The notes below the pieces were generated by a model. The model worked only from the letters and a program-made list of their open reading frames with translations. It ran no database searches and was not told the origin of the DNA. The position numbers and the translations under genes were made by a program. Shown one piece after another: positions 1 through 9,300 of a stretch of DNA of 44,915 bases. The DNA is from Methylovulum psychrotolerans (GTDB lineage Bacteria > Pseudomonadota > Gammaproteobacteria > Methylococcales > Methylomonadaceae): NCBI RefSeq assembly GCF_002923755.1, contig NZ_PGFZ01000004.1, positions 382,350 through 427,264 on the forward strand. The letters run 5' to 3'. Numbering within the stretch: the first letter of the stretch is position 1; every line of letters begins with the position of its first letter.

Positions 1-1
1 C

Positions 2-85
2 GGTTTTAGGATTAACCGAAAACTTGACCGTTCAGAGTATAAGTTTGAATCAGAATGGGCTATGGGGATAACGTGTATACAATAA
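2..85 (+). CDS. possible 3' end of an upstream gene (partial)
   Basis: An open frame enters from the left edge and stops at 83-85. It reads as a charged tail (RINRKLDRSEYKFESEW near its start) that could be the C-terminus of a gene overlapping the pyruvyltransferase start, as other genes in this block overlap. It is too short to assign. It may be a chance open frame. Confidence 0.25.
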   Translation, partial: GFRINRKLDRSEYKFESEWAMGITCIQ

Positions 86-939
86 AAGAAATTAAAGCTT
101 TTGTCCGGTTTTGTGAAAAAAGTATAAGTTATAGGGTTGGACGACTCCCTTCGCAATGTAGGGCCTCCATATTAGGGAATGGCATTCATGCATTCTGGTT
201 TAGGAGGGAGGTTAATTTTGGTGATTTAATTACCCCTTTGATATTAAATAAGTATGGGTATACTCCTATTTATACTCAACCTAACAAGGCTCGGTTGATA
301 GCCACTGGCAGTATCCTTGAATTCCTCACGGAGGATTATTCTGGGTTAATTGTCGGTTCTGGCTTTATCTCTAAAGGAGATAACAGGCAATTTCCCCATG
401 CAAAAATTCTATCCGTTCGAGGCGAATTAACCCGTAAACGTTTAAGCTTACCCGCCGATATAGCGTTAGGTGATTCTGGGCTTATCGCTAGTGACTTAAT
501 GCCAAAGCGGCAAAGCAAGCAATATGTTTTAGGTATAGTAGCCCACTATGCCGAAAAAAATGATGCTGTTTATCTGAAACTTCGTGCCAACTTAGGTGAT
601 GCCGTGTTATTCATTGATCCGCAAAACCAGCCATTAAAGGTATTTGATGAAATAGATCGATGCGAAAACATATTGTCATCTTCTCTACATGGTCTAATTG
701 CGGCTGATTCAATGGGTATTCCTAACCGTTGGTTGTCATCAACTAAATTAGTTGGAGGGGAGTTCAAGTTCCATGACTATTATTCATCAATTGAGTTTTA
801 TGATACCCCAATAACGCTGTTGGGTAATGAAAGCCTTCATGAATTAATTGCACAGGTAAAACCAAAGCGATATGACATTATCCAGAGGCGAAAAGATTCA
901 ATATTGAATATTTGGGGGAATATTGGTGCTTATATCTGA
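55..939 (+). CDS. polysaccharide pyruvyl transferase family protein
   Basis: Likely adds a pyruvate ketal from phosphoenolpyruvate to a sugar of an exported glycan, in the cytoplasm. Seen: an NFGD motif near residue 54 at the N-terminal nucleotide-binding fold, a VGSGF segment near residue 100, and the family signature SSSLHGLIAADSMGIP near residue 210. The length (294 aa) fits the shorter ExoV-like members. ATG at 55 has only weak Shine-Dalgarno support. GTG at 73 follows a GGGG run and is an alternative start. It is the first complete gene of the left glycan block and overlaps the next gene by about 17 bases, implying one transcript. Donor is known for the family; the acceptor cannot be read from sequence. 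Confidence 0.85.
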   Translation: MGYGDNVYTIKEIKAFVRFCEKSISYRVGRLPSQCRASILGNGIHAFWFRREVNFGDLITPLILNKYGYTPIYTQPNKARLIATGSILEFLTEDYSGLIVGSGFISKGDNRQFPHAKILSVRGELTRKRLSLPADIALGDSGLIASDLMPKRQSKQYVLGIVAHYAEKNDAVYLKLRANLGDAVLFIDPQNQPLKVFDEIDRCENILSSSLHGLIAADSMGIPNRWLSSTKLVGGEFKFHDYYSSIEFYDTPITLLGNESLHELIAQVKPKRYDIIQRRKDSILNIWGNIGAYI

Positions 940-1864
940 CCACATTCCATTTTTTTCCGTTGTTATGCCTGTTTACAATGCGGAAAACTATCTGCAAAGA
1001 AGTATAAGCTCCGTTCTTAGCCAGTCTTTTCGGGACTTTGAACTGATTGTAATAAATGATGGTTCGACAGATAACAGTCTTGCCATAATAACCGGTTTTG
1101 ATAATACAAAAATTCGGCTTATTAGTCAGGATAATAGAGGTGTTAGTGCCGCTCGGAATCTGGGAATTGCTATGTCTAGAGGCCAGTGGGTAGCTTTTTT
1201 AGATGCTGATGATGAATGGGCAAATGGATTTTTAGGCAGTATTTTTTCGGCCATTGGACAATATCCTGCTAGTGGTGTTGTTTACTCGATGACGGCGACA
1301 ATGATGGGATCAAAAATCATTCATTCGCGTATAAGTAAAAATAAAGAGCCATTGGCGATTGATTATTTCTCATTTGTTCTGGCGAATGGTGATGAGATGA
1401 ATAGCTCTTGTGCCGTGATCCGCCGCGATGTATTTGATGTTGCAGGCGTTTTCCCAGAAGGAATTAAGCTGGGCGAAGACACAGATATGTGGATGAGGGC
1501 AGCATGGATTACTCAAGTAGTACATGTGCCTGATGTTTTAGTGACAGTCCATGCTGATGCCAGCGGCAGAAAATTAATGGATTTTCAAGAATGGGTACCA
1601 TATTGGGTGTCAACCTACAATGAATGGTTACATGCAGGAAAAATTCCTCCCCAGCAAATAAAAGCCGCCCTTGAATATTATCAAAGGTTTGTTTTTGACA
1701 GATCCCTTATCTGTGCAAAGAAAGGCCTCCGTCTTAAGGCTTGCATCGGATTAAGGGACGTTACTAAGCCGATAATAGTCCATAAGAAGGTCATTATAAG
1801 GACGCTTGCTTATATTTTTCTTCCAAAATTAATGATCGAGTCATTGAGGATTATTTTTAAATGA
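923..1864 (+). CDS. family 2 glycosyltransferase
   Basis: Inverting GT-A glycosyltransferase expected to transfer a sugar from a nucleotide-sugar to a lipid-linked oligosaccharide at the inner membrane face. Seen: the FSVVMPVYNAE opening, INDGSTD at about 45-50, and the metal-binding LDADDEW at about 93-99. A GEDTDMW motif near residue 190 is the usual acceptor-side ED motif. The open frame can begin at TTG 923, but GTG 926 is 8 nt after the GGGGG run and is an equally good start. The stop overlaps the next start as ATGA at 1861-1864, so the two are translationally coupled. Sugar specificity is unknown. Confidence 0.88.
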   Translation: MVLISDHIPFFSVVMPVYNAENYLQRSISSVLSQSFRDFELIVINDGSTDNSLAIITGFDNTKIRLISQDNRGVSAARNLGIAMSRGQWVAFLDADDEWANGFLGSIFSAIGQYPASGVVYSMTATMMGSKIIHSRISKNKEPLAIDYFSFVLANGDEMNSSCAVIRRDVFDVAGVFPEGIKLGEDTDMWMRAAWITQVVHVPDVLVTVHADASGRKLMDFQEWVPYWVSTYNEWLHAGKIPPQQIKAALEYYQRFVFDRSLICAKKGLRLKACIGLRDVTKPIIVHKKVIIRTLAYIFLPKLMIESLRIIFK

Positions 1865-3009
1865 AATCTTTTGCTCCTTACCATAGGATGAAAACGCTGT
1901 TTGTTGTTCCGACTGGGCAAGCGTTTGGATCAGAAAAAAGTTTGTTGGGGCTATTGTCGGCAGCCCGACAAATCATCCCTCATGTCATCTGCGCGCCCAT
2001 CGGCCCCTTGAATACCACGTTGCAGACAATGGGAATAAACACCTATACTATTGAGTTTGGCAAATACGCATTCAAAAAACAGCCGCTTTGGCATTTAATG
2101 TTTTTAATAAAAATCATTATAATCATAAAAAAAGTAAATCCAGATGTTTTAGTCATAAATCTCGAAGGAAATACGCCATTGATTGTTTTTGCGGCTTTTT
2201 TGATGAGGGTTCCGGTTATAAGATTCAGCCGTTTTGAATTTACCCCGCCCAAGCGCTGGATTGATAAACTGTCTTGGTTAAAATGTGCGGCGGTAATTTG
2301 CCCATCAGACTACGTTTGCCAGCAGGTATTAAGTTGGGTTCCAAGCCATCATTCCCTCATTGTGCAGAGATTGTATAATCCACAGGCTATCGATAGCTCC
2401 GTCCAATGCTTGGAGGATGATACGGGCAGTAAAGGATCTTCGAAAATTATCGTTTTTCTAGGCCGCATCCACCCTGGCAAACGGGTAGATACAGTTATTC
2501 GGGCGTTACAAAGATTAAAGTTAGCGGATTTTACTATACGGTTGCTTATTGTCGGTTCTCCTGAAAAATCGGTCGAGGGAGAGGCGTATTTTCAGTCGAT
2601 GGTAAGCCTTGTCAACCATCTTGGATTAGAAGACTCGGTGGATTTCCTCGGTTATAGGAATGATATTCCAGCGATTATGTCGGTTTGTGATGCGTGTGTT
2701 TTACCAAGCGAGTCTGAATCTTTCGGTCGAGTATTGGTTGAGGCTTGGGCATGTGAAGTACCCACTGTGGCCTCTAATGTGAGCGGATGCAGAGAGATTA
2801 CTTTAGCATCAAAAGGGGGGTTTTTAGCCGAGGTTGGTGATGACGAGGAATTTGCAGGGTGTATCTTACAGTTGCTAGAGAATCCTCTTTTATCTAAAGA
2901 GATGGGACGGCTGGGGAAAAAATGGGTCACCGAAAACTGTAATCCTCAAATCTACGCCGAAGCTTTTGAAAACATTATTTACAGGTCTTTGAATGCTAAT
3001 AAAGGCTAA
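1861..3009 (+). CDS. family 4 glycosyltransferase
   Basis: GT-B retaining glycosyltransferase for glycan assembly. Seen: the second Rossmann domain opens with VFLGRIHPGKRVDTVIRAL (about 200-218). The donor-binding E-x7-E motif is in PSESESFGRVLVEAWACEVP (about 277-296), typical of GT4 enzymes. The N-terminal half is very AT-rich (AAA/ATA/ATT runs around 2100-2160), unlike the genes after 13000. The first ATG overlaps the previous stop. An internal ATG at codon 10 (1888) aligns better with the family beginning (KTLFVVPTGQAFGSEK) and has a modest AGG upstream, so the true start could be there. Acceptor and sugar unknown. Confidence 0.87.
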   Translation: MKSFAPYHRMKTLFVVPTGQAFGSEKSLLGLLSAARQIIPHVICAPIGPLNTTLQTMGINTYTIEFGKYAFKKQPLWHLMFLIKIIIIIKKVNPDVLVINLEGNTPLIVFAAFLMRVPVIRFSRFEFTPPKRWIDKLSWLKCAAVICPSDYVCQQVLSWVPSHHSLIVQRLYNPQAIDSSVQCLEDDTGSKGSSKIIVFLGRIHPGKRVDTVIRALQRLKLADFTIRLLIVGSPEKSVEGEAYFQSMVSLVNHLGLEDSVDFLGYRNDIPAIMSVCDACVLPSESESFGRVLVEAWACEVPTVASNVSGCREITLASKGGFLAEVGDDEEFAGCILQLLENPLLSKEMGRLGKKWVTENCNPQIYAEAFENIIYRSLNANKG

Positions 3010-3015
3010 TATCTT

Positions 3016-4245
3016 ATGGTAGATCGTTTCAAACTCGTTTCTGTGATCCCTTCGTTCAGTGCTGGGGGCATCGGTACAGTATGCAGATATGCGGCTGAGA
3101 GCATAGCTTGCCTATCCGATTGGGAGGTGACGTTGCTTAGCCTACATGACCCCTCAGGATCTGAGATTGATGCGGCTAGCGGTTTGCGGCTTGAAGCACT
3201 TGGGTTGCAAGAAAATTGCGCCGGACTCTTTCTCGATTGGCTATCTGCTAAGCCACAAGATATGGTGATTACCAGCGATGTATCATATATAGAGCCAGCC
3301 TTCCCCTATTTTCCGGCGACCACGAAACACATCGTGCAGCTACATGATTCAAGTCGTCAGTACCGCGAAGTTGCAATCAGAAATCGGGCATGGATTGACG
3401 GTGTCATCTGCGTGGGACAGCATATGGAAGAACCTCTTCGAACTGGCTTGGATAGCGCATCTTACCTCGGCTTGTTAAGAACAATCCACAATGGGGCTAA
3501 TTTTCCTCCCTTGAAAGCTAGGCGACTTTATGATGGGCCAATACGTTTGCTTTTCATGGGTCGGGTGGATGCCCTCAAAGGTGTTTTTGATTTTATTCCT
3601 ATCTTGCGGCAACTGAAAAAACGCAAAATTCCCGTGGTTTTGAGTATTGTTGGCGGGGAAAATAACGCATTGCGTCAGCGTTTGATCTATGCAGATATCG
3701 ATGAAATGGTTCAATGGCATGGGCGACTACCACATGATCAGTGTTATTCAATTGCTGCGGAGTCAGATATTTTCATGATGTGTAGCCGTAAGGAACCTTT
3801 TGGAATGGTTACCGTGGAAGCTATGAGTATGGGCTGTTTGCCGATTGCTTATGACACACCTTCCGGAAGTAAGGAAATCATCGAGCATGGCAAAAGCGGT
3901 TTATTAGTGCCGCTCGGCGATTATTGTGCCTGGGCGGCTGCTATAGAAAACCTTTATCATGACCAAAAATACCTGGAAAAACTTTCTGCCGGAGCCATTG
4001 AGCGTGCGCGTACTGACTTCACGTCAGTTGTAATGGCGGAAAACATGATTCGCTTTATCGAAGATGTAAAGCTACATGCCGATGCTTATCCCTCGCTACG
4101 CGAAAAGGGAAAGCCATTAGATAATCAATCAGGTCAGGTATCGAGAAAAAGTTTACGTCAGAGAATACCCCAAAGTTTGCGGTTATGGCTGCGCAATCAG
4201 GTGTATTCGTACCCGAAATTTTCATTTTGGCTATTAAGCCGATAA
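3016..4245 (+). CDS. family 4 glycosyltransferase
   Basis: GT-B glycosyltransferase of 409 aa. Seen: the Gly-rich acceptor-domain opening SAGGIGTVCRYAAES (about 14-28), the domain-2 start LLFMGRVDALKGVFDFIPIL (about 180-199), and the E-x7-E motif in RKEPFGMVTVEAMSMG (about 259-274). ATG 3016 is preceded by AAAGG at 3001-3005. It lies six bases after the previous gene, in one operon. The last ~45 residues are basic and hydrophobic and may sit against the membrane. Specificity cannot be read from sequence. Confidence 0.87.
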   Translation: MVDRFKLVSVIPSFSAGGIGTVCRYAAESIACLSDWEVTLLSLHDPSGSEIDAASGLRLEALGLQENCAGLFLDWLSAKPQDMVITSDVSYIEPAFPYFPATTKHIVQLHDSSRQYREVAIRNRAWIDGVICVGQHMEEPLRTGLDSASYLGLLRTIHNGANFPPLKARRLYDGPIRLLFMGRVDALKGVFDFIPILRQLKKRKIPVVLSIVGGENNALRQRLIYADIDEMVQWHGRLPHDQCYSIAAESDIFMMCSRKEPFGMVTVEAMSMGCLPIAYDTPSGSKEIIEHGKSGLLVPLGDYCAWAAAIENLYHDQKYLEKLSAGAIERARTDFTSVVMAENMIRFIEDVKLHADAYPSLREKGKPLDNQSGQVSRKSLRQRIPQSLRLWLRNQVYSYPKFSFWLLSR

Positions 4246-4276
4246 GTAGGGCTATGTTATCCGTACCGAATACAAG

Positions 4277-5389
4277 ATGGCTACAACCATGACCGCTAAA
4301 CAGTGTCATTTTTATTGGCTCGATTGGGTAAGGTTCATTGCCGCGTTCATGGTTGTCGCCATTCATGCGCGTGGTGGCGTATGGCTTGATTGGGGGCGGC
4401 TTCAGGCGGGTTCGCGGACATTGCTTTCCGCAATTTTTTTTGCTGTTACCCGTGCCGGAACCGAATGGGTGCTGGTGTTTTTTATCTTAAGCGGATTTTT
4501 AGTGGGTGGAAAGCTGATTGAACGGTTGGAAAACAACACTTTTGATCTACGGGTTTATATGATAGATCGGATTACCAGAATTTGGGTTCCGTTGTTGCCG
4601 GCGCATATTTGGGCGGCTTATGTGGCGTACATGGCGGAAAAATCACTTTCATGGCGTGAATTGTTCGGAAGCCTTATCGGTTTGCAAGGGATATTCACTA
4701 GGGCTTTCGCCGAAAACTATCCCTTATGGTCGCTGGCCTATGAAATATGGTTTTATTTTTTAGGTGGCTGTTTGGCCATTTGGCTCCGTTCCGCTTCTAG
4801 ACTGCGGATTTTGGCTGGCTTCGGCATTGTTGTGGGGATGGCGATATTTACCCAATTGAATGTCGTATTTTTGTTTGCATGGATTCTTGGCGCATCAACG
4901 TATTGGATGTGTCACGAAAAATCAAATACGGGACTTGGGGTACTGGGTTGTTTTTTAATCGTTGTAGGGTTTGCGCTGTCCCAAGTCCGCTCTGCATCGG
5001 TATCGGTAGATTTATCCGCATGGCTGCAATATGTGCCTTCAAGCAACGTAGCTATGCTGGTACTATCGTTAGGGATCGCCTTGGTATTCCCTATTTTGAC
5101 CCAACTTAGGCCGAAATCGAAATTTGGCGGGCAGATTAATGCGGTGGGAGGGAAGTTTGCTGCATTTTCTTATACGCTCTACTTGACACACTATCCGTCG
5201 CTTTATCTTTGGGAACACTATATGCCTGGCCGATATGACGCAATTGATTGCCAATCGGCCTTATGGTATGGGCTAAGGATTGTGTCCTGCCTTATTCTGG
5301 GGTGGTTGTTTTATTTGCCATTCGAAAGGCAAACACCGCAGGTACGCAATGTTTTAATGAGCATCAAATACGGTAACCAGAAAATGTGA
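4277..5389 (+). CDS. acyltransferase-3 family membrane protein
   Basis: Integral membrane O-acyltransferase of the acyltransferase_3 family, expected to acetylate or otherwise acylate glycan hydroxyls. Seen: the N-terminal signature YWLDWVRFIAAFMVVAIHA with the conserved Asp/Arg pair and His about 25 residues in. About ten hydrophobic helices follow, with FFILSGFLVGGKL near 75 and the ENYPLWSLAYEIWFYFLGG segment near 150. Length (370 aa) is typical. Two near starts exist (4277 and 4289), both with poor Shine-Dalgarno sequences. It sits between glycosyltransferases, consistent with decorating the same polymer. Confidence 0.9.
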   Translation: MATTMTAKQCHFYWLDWVRFIAAFMVVAIHARGGVWLDWGRLQAGSRTLLSAIFFAVTRAGTEWVLVFFILSGFLVGGKLIERLENNTFDLRVYMIDRITRIWVPLLPAHIWAAYVAYMAEKSLSWRELFGSLIGLQGIFTRAFAENYPLWSLAYEIWFYFLGGCLAIWLRSASRLRILAGFGIVVGMAIFTQLNVVFLFAWILGASTYWMCHEKSNTGLGVLGCFLIVVGFALSQVRSASVSVDLSAWLQYVPSSNVAMLVLSLGIALVFPILTQLRPKSKFGGQINAVGGKFAAFSYTLYLTHYPSLYLWEHYMPGRYDAIDCQSALWYGLRIVSCLILGWLFYLPFERQTPQVRNVLMSIKYGNQKM

Positions 5390-5395
5390 ACTCTT

Positions 5396-6709
5396 ATGAA
5401 TAATAACCATGCAAACTGGTTTTGCGCGCAGATGGGAGCCCGCGAACACTATGCGGTTCCGCGTTCCCTTAGTGCAAAAGGGGCTTTAAGTCGGCTGATG
5501 ACCGATTACTGGTCAGATGGCCTTACCCGCTCGCTTGCTAACGCTTTGCCGAGTAAATTGATAAACTCGCTCGCCCAACGTTTTCATCCCGGTATTCCCG
5601 GTGAGCTTATTCATTCATGGAATTTGCAGGCTATCTCATGGGATGCCAAAATTAAAATGATGACATTAACCGGAGGCGTTACAGGGCGTTATTTGGGATA
5701 TTGTAAAGTGGGTAAGCAATTTGGTGATGCGGTTATTCGCCGTATGGATAGCGGCAGGGATTTGCCAAAGGGGAGTCTCTTTTTTGGGTATGATACCTGT
5801 AGTTTGGAGATAATGCGGCATCTCAAAAAGTCTGGTGTTGTTTGTATTCTTGACCAGATTGATCCCTGCCAAGTGGAAATCGAATTGGTGTATGACGAAC
5901 AACAGGCATGGCCGGGCTGGCAAAGCTATGATTTGACAGTTCCCGATGAATTTTATCAACGGCATCAGGATGAATGGGCATTGGCGGACAGCATTGTCGT
6001 AAATTCACATTTTAGCCGTGAGGCTCTGGTCAGGCAGGGAGTCAACCGTAACAAAATTTGTGTCGTTCCGCTCAGTTATGAAATGGTCGGATACCCGGAA
6101 GTAAGGAAAAATATCAATTTTGAATCTAGGCAGTACATATTAAAACACGGCTTCTCAACCAATAGGCCTTTGCGTGTGTTGTTTCTTGGTCAAATCATGC
6201 TAAGGAAGGGCATACAATACCTTATGAAAGCGGCCGAATTGCTTAAAAATTACCCAGTCGTTTTTGATATTGTCGGTCCTTTATATATTTCCGACAAGGC
6301 CATGGCAACGGCAAGTAGAAATGTTCGTTTTCATGGGCGCGTTACCAGAAATGAAATTGGTGGATGGTACCGTAATGCCGATGCGTTTATTTTACCAACC
6401 CTTTCCGATGGTTTTGCTATTACGCAACTTGAAGCAATGGCTTATGGTTTGCCGGTTATCACTACGGCAAACTGTGGGGACGTAGTTACGGATGGCATTG
6501 ACGGGTTTATTGTGCCTACACGCGATCCTGAAGCAATAGTGCGGGTAATTTGCCAGTATCTGGAGCAACCCCATAATCTGGAAAATCATCGGGAAGCAGC
6601 ACTCTGTAAATCCAAAACATTTTCTCTCAGTCGGATCGGCGATGACTTACTGTCATTGGAGCGGGCTATTTTAGGCCAATATGTTTTGAAAGGTGTGTAT
6701 TATGCTTAA
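5396..6709 (+). CDS. family 4 glycosyltransferase
   Basis: GT-B glycosyltransferase of 437 aa. The N-terminal half (1-230) is not diagnostic by eye. The C-terminal half has VLFLGQIMLRKGIQYLMKAAE (about 260-280), a FHGRVTRNEI segment, and the E-x7-E motif in TLSDGFAITQLEAMAYGLPV with the first acidic position replaced by Asp. It starts six bases after the acyltransferase stop and overlaps the following membrane gene. Specificity unknown. Confidence 0.86.
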   Translation: MNNNHANWFCAQMGAREHYAVPRSLSAKGALSRLMTDYWSDGLTRSLANALPSKLINSLAQRFHPGIPGELIHSWNLQAISWDAKIKMMTLTGGVTGRYLGYCKVGKQFGDAVIRRMDSGRDLPKGSLFFGYDTCSLEIMRHLKKSGVVCILDQIDPCQVEIELVYDEQQAWPGWQSYDLTVPDEFYQRHQDEWALADSIVVNSHFSREALVRQGVNRNKICVVPLSYEMVGYPEVRKNINFESRQYILKHGFSTNRPLRVLFLGQIMLRKGIQYLMKAAELLKNYPVVFDIVGPLYISDKAMATASRNVRFHGRVTRNEIGGWYRNADAFILPTLSDGFAITQLEAMAYGLPVITTANCGDVVTDGIDGFIVPTRDPEAIVRVICQYLEQPHNLENHREAALCKSKTFSLSRIGDDLLSLERAILGQYVLKGVYYA

Positions 6710-8075
6710 CACATTATTCGTACTGCCTTTAGAATACTGGGTAGCCTGCATATTGCTCGTGGCCGGTTTTTTTTGGAGTGCTGTGAATGTCAAAAATGGT
6801 ATAGGTGTGCCTATGGCTGTTGTCTTAGCGACAGTATCGGTTTGGTACATGGTTGATGTAATTTATAACGATTACGAAACAACTTATATGCAGATGTTTC
6901 CAATAGAAATTTTGGCGGTTGCTTGGTGGCAGGTTATTATATTTCTTTTAGTGTTTTTATTTTTCGCCCCTATTTTTCATTTTCAAATAAATAGGCGCTA
7001 TTTGACGAGCCGAAGTCAAATTATTAAGTATTTTAAAACACAGAGCAATGACCCTGAGTTTCAGTTAAACCTTACGGTTTTGTTCCGTTTGGTGCTTTCG
7101 GTATGGTGGGGGTTGTTGGTCGTTGCCATTTTCAGGTATCAGGAAAATGTTTTCTTTTTCCTTTTCCCCTATCTTGGTAAACATCCGGGTCCTTGGCTTA
7201 TTTCTGGGGTTGGAGGGGGCATACAAAGCTTATTCGCATTGGCAACCAATTTACACATGCTTGTAGGCTCAGTTTTTGGCGTGATTGCGGCTCTGTCAAG
7301 AGATAAGCGAGTTCGGAGGCTTGCTTTGTTGGGCATCCTGTTATCATGGCCGCTTTATTTCTTTGACAGAACCCGTAGTTACATTCTTTTAATTGTCATC
7401 CCTGGTGTGTTGGCGTGGGTTTTTCTTCGACTTAGGGGGGGGCTGTTAAAGAAGTTGGTGGTGCTTGCGCTTGTTTACATGTTTATCAATGCTTGGTTTG
7501 GTTTTATTATCGCCACCCGTGTAGACGGTACGATTACAAATGCAATTTTGGATGGTAAGTTTTCATTGATGCAAGCTAGCGAAGAACACCATCAGGGGTT
7601 GAATATGTTCGAGGAATTGTCTTGGATTGTGAAGATAACTGAAAATGGCACGTTCCATCCTGAAATAGGTGAAAATTATTTTGCAAATTTGGTAAACGTC
7701 ATCCCTCGCAATTTCTGGCCCTCAAAACCTACCATTGGCCTTGATTATGCAATTGCTCGGGGACTAGGAGATTCTGGTAATGACGCAGGGGTTGCCGCAA
7801 CCCTTTCTGAAGGATTAATAGGCCAAGGGGTAGTGAACTTTGGAGTCTATTGGGGTTCTGCATTTGCCGCGCTTCTAATGAGCTTATGGGTCTGTTTGCT
7901 GGCACGAATTGATCTTATGAGGGGAAAAATCGGATATCTTCCACTGTTCGGCTTAGGCTTAATCCTCACGTTCAATCTTGGCCGTGATATTACGTTTCTA
8001 AGCCTATATCCGTTTGTTTTTGGTTATATCATTCTCTGGTGGGTCAATAAGCGTAGAAAACGCAAAATGCTATAG
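6702..8075 (+). CDS. wzy: Wzy-like oligosaccharide repeat-unit polymerase (left block)
   Basis: Polytopic inner-membrane protein of about 457 aa. Many hydrophobic helices are separated by a large periplasmic loop (about 290-380) carrying VNVIPRNFWPSKP and, later, ATLSEGLIGQGVVNFGVYWG. That arrangement and the NxIPRxxWPxKP loop are typical of O-antigen/oligosaccharide repeat polymerases. The frame is open from GTG 6693, but ATG 6702 is 8 nt from GAAAGG and is the better start. It overlaps the previous gene by 8 bases. A second Wzy candidate occurs at 27606-28865. No flippase was found in this left block. Polymerase rather than ligase is inferred from the operon. Confidence 0.8.
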   Translation: MLNTLFVLPLEYWVACILLVAGFFWSAVNVKNGIGVPMAVVLATVSVWYMVDVIYNDYETTYMQMFPIEILAVAWWQVIIFLLVFLFFAPIFHFQINRRYLTSRSQIIKYFKTQSNDPEFQLNLTVLFRLVLSVWWGLLVVAIFRYQENVFFFLFPYLGKHPGPWLISGVGGGIQSLFALATNLHMLVGSVFGVIAALSRDKRVRRLALLGILLSWPLYFFDRTRSYILLIVIPGVLAWVFLRLRGGLLKKLVVLALVYMFINAWFGFIIATRVDGTITNAILDGKFSLMQASEEHHQGLNMFEELSWIVKITENGTFHPEIGENYFANLVNVIPRNFWPSKPTIGLDYAIARGLGDSGNDAGVAATLSEGLIGQGVVNFGVYWGSAFAALLMSLWVCLLARIDLMRGKIGYLPLFGLGLILTFNLGRDITFLSLYPFVFGYIILWWVNKRRKRKML

Positions 8076-8195
8076 CATCCGAGAACCGCAATTTAAATGC
8101 AAAAATCACCGATGCGTTGGCAAAATGCCCATTGAATGATCTGAAGAATAGCTTTCAATCGGACAGGTTTTATACATGATAACTAACGGAAAACC

Positions 8196-9290
8196 ATGAA
8201 GCTTGTTTTTTGGCACAATATCATCAGCCCACATCAGTCGCCTGTTGTGAGGGAGCTTGCGAACGCCGGACATGATGTACTCTTGGTTACTTTCGAAGAC
8301 ATGTCTGAAGATAGGCGGCAACTTGGATGGGATATACCCTTGCTAGCTCCGGCTCGAATCCTTCTTTGTCCGAAACTTAGCCAAGTCGATAACATTGTCA
8401 GGGAAAGCCCGCCTGATGCTATTCATATCATAGCTGGAGCCAGAGCGGTGCCTCTCGGAGCCAAAGTTGCAATCAGTTGCCATACAATTGGCCGCAGAAT
8501 GGGGATTATTACCGAGTCTCCCGATCCGCGCGGTCTGGGCGGCCTATTGCGCAGATTGAAGTATGGTTGGGAGCGGCTTTATATAGGCGGCCATTTTGAT
8601 TTCATTTTAGCGATGGGGCAGCAAGGTGTAGAGTGGTTTAGGCTGTGTGGCTATCCAAGCGAGCTAATTTTCCCTTATTCATATGTTACGGAGCCGCAAC
8701 CCGTAAGTCCGGCACAGGAGGCGCACCGACGGTTCCGATTTATATTTGTTGGCCGTCTTGTCCACTTGAAAGGTTTGGATATTTTATTAAAGGCCCTGAA
8801 GAATATTCCTGATGTCGAGTTACTGGTAATCGGTGATGGGCCAGAGAGAAAATCGCTCGAAGATTTGGCGGCTAAATGTAAAATCGTAAGTCAAATTCGC
8901 TGGATGGGGCAAATGCAGAATAAGCAAACTCTCGCCTATCTTGCCGATGCTGATGTGCTAGTTTTGCCAAGCAGAAAAGATGGTTGGGGAGCCGTTGTCA
9001 ATGAAGCCTTGATGGCAGGAATTCCTGTTATCTGTAGCAGTGCCTGCGGTGCCTCTGATTTAATATGCCATTCATGGCTGGGGACAGTTTTTCCGGCCAA
9101 CCACGAAGTGTCACTTAAAGAGGCTTTATTGGCATGGAGCCAAAAAGGGGTGATGAATGCCGAACAGAAGCAAAAGGTAAAACGTTGGGCGCAGTGCATT
9201 GAAGGTAGGGCTATTGCCAGATATTTGGAAGAGATATTAGCCCATGTTTATGAAGATAAATCTCGGCCTGAAGTGCCTTGGCGAGAATAG
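8196..9290 (+). CDS. family 4 glycosyltransferase
   Basis: GT-B glycosyltransferase of 364 aa. Seen: the N-terminal MKLVFWHNIISPHQSPVV, domain 2 beginning RFIFVGRLVHLKGLDILLKA (about 180-199), VIGDGPERKSLE, and LPSRKDGWGAVVNEALMAGIP, where the usual first Glu of E-x7-E is replaced by Asp. A 120-bp gap with no clear gene precedes it, so it may have its own promoter. ATG 8196 follows ACGGAAAACC. The C-terminal 47 bases overlap a possible upstream extension of the next gene. Specificity unknown. Confidence 0.87.
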   Translation: MKLVFWHNIISPHQSPVVRELANAGHDVLLVTFEDMSEDRRQLGWDIPLLAPARILLCPKLSQVDNIVRESPPDAIHIIAGARAVPLGAKVAISCHTIGRRMGIITESPDPRGLGGLLRRLKYGWERLYIGGHFDFILAMGQQGVEWFRLCGYPSELIFPYSYVTEPQPVSPAQEAHRRFRFIFVGRLVHLKGLDILLKALKNIPDVELLVIGDGPERKSLEDLAAKCKIVSQIRWMGQMQNKQTLAYLADADVLVLPSRKDGWGAVVNEALMAGIPVICSSACGASDLICHSWLGTVFPANHEVSLKEALLAWSQKGVMNAEQKQKVKRWAQCIEGRAIARYLEEILAHVYEDKSRPEVPWRE

Positions 9291-9300
9291 GGGATTAAAT

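Noticed and set aside
7-85. Naming the left-edge open frame as a specific gene
   Set aside because: Only 27 codons are visible and no family motif is present; kept as a low-confidence partial.
9244-9300. Upstream extension of the methyltransferase
   Set aside because: It overlaps the previous gene by 47 bases and lacks the ribosome site found at 9301.
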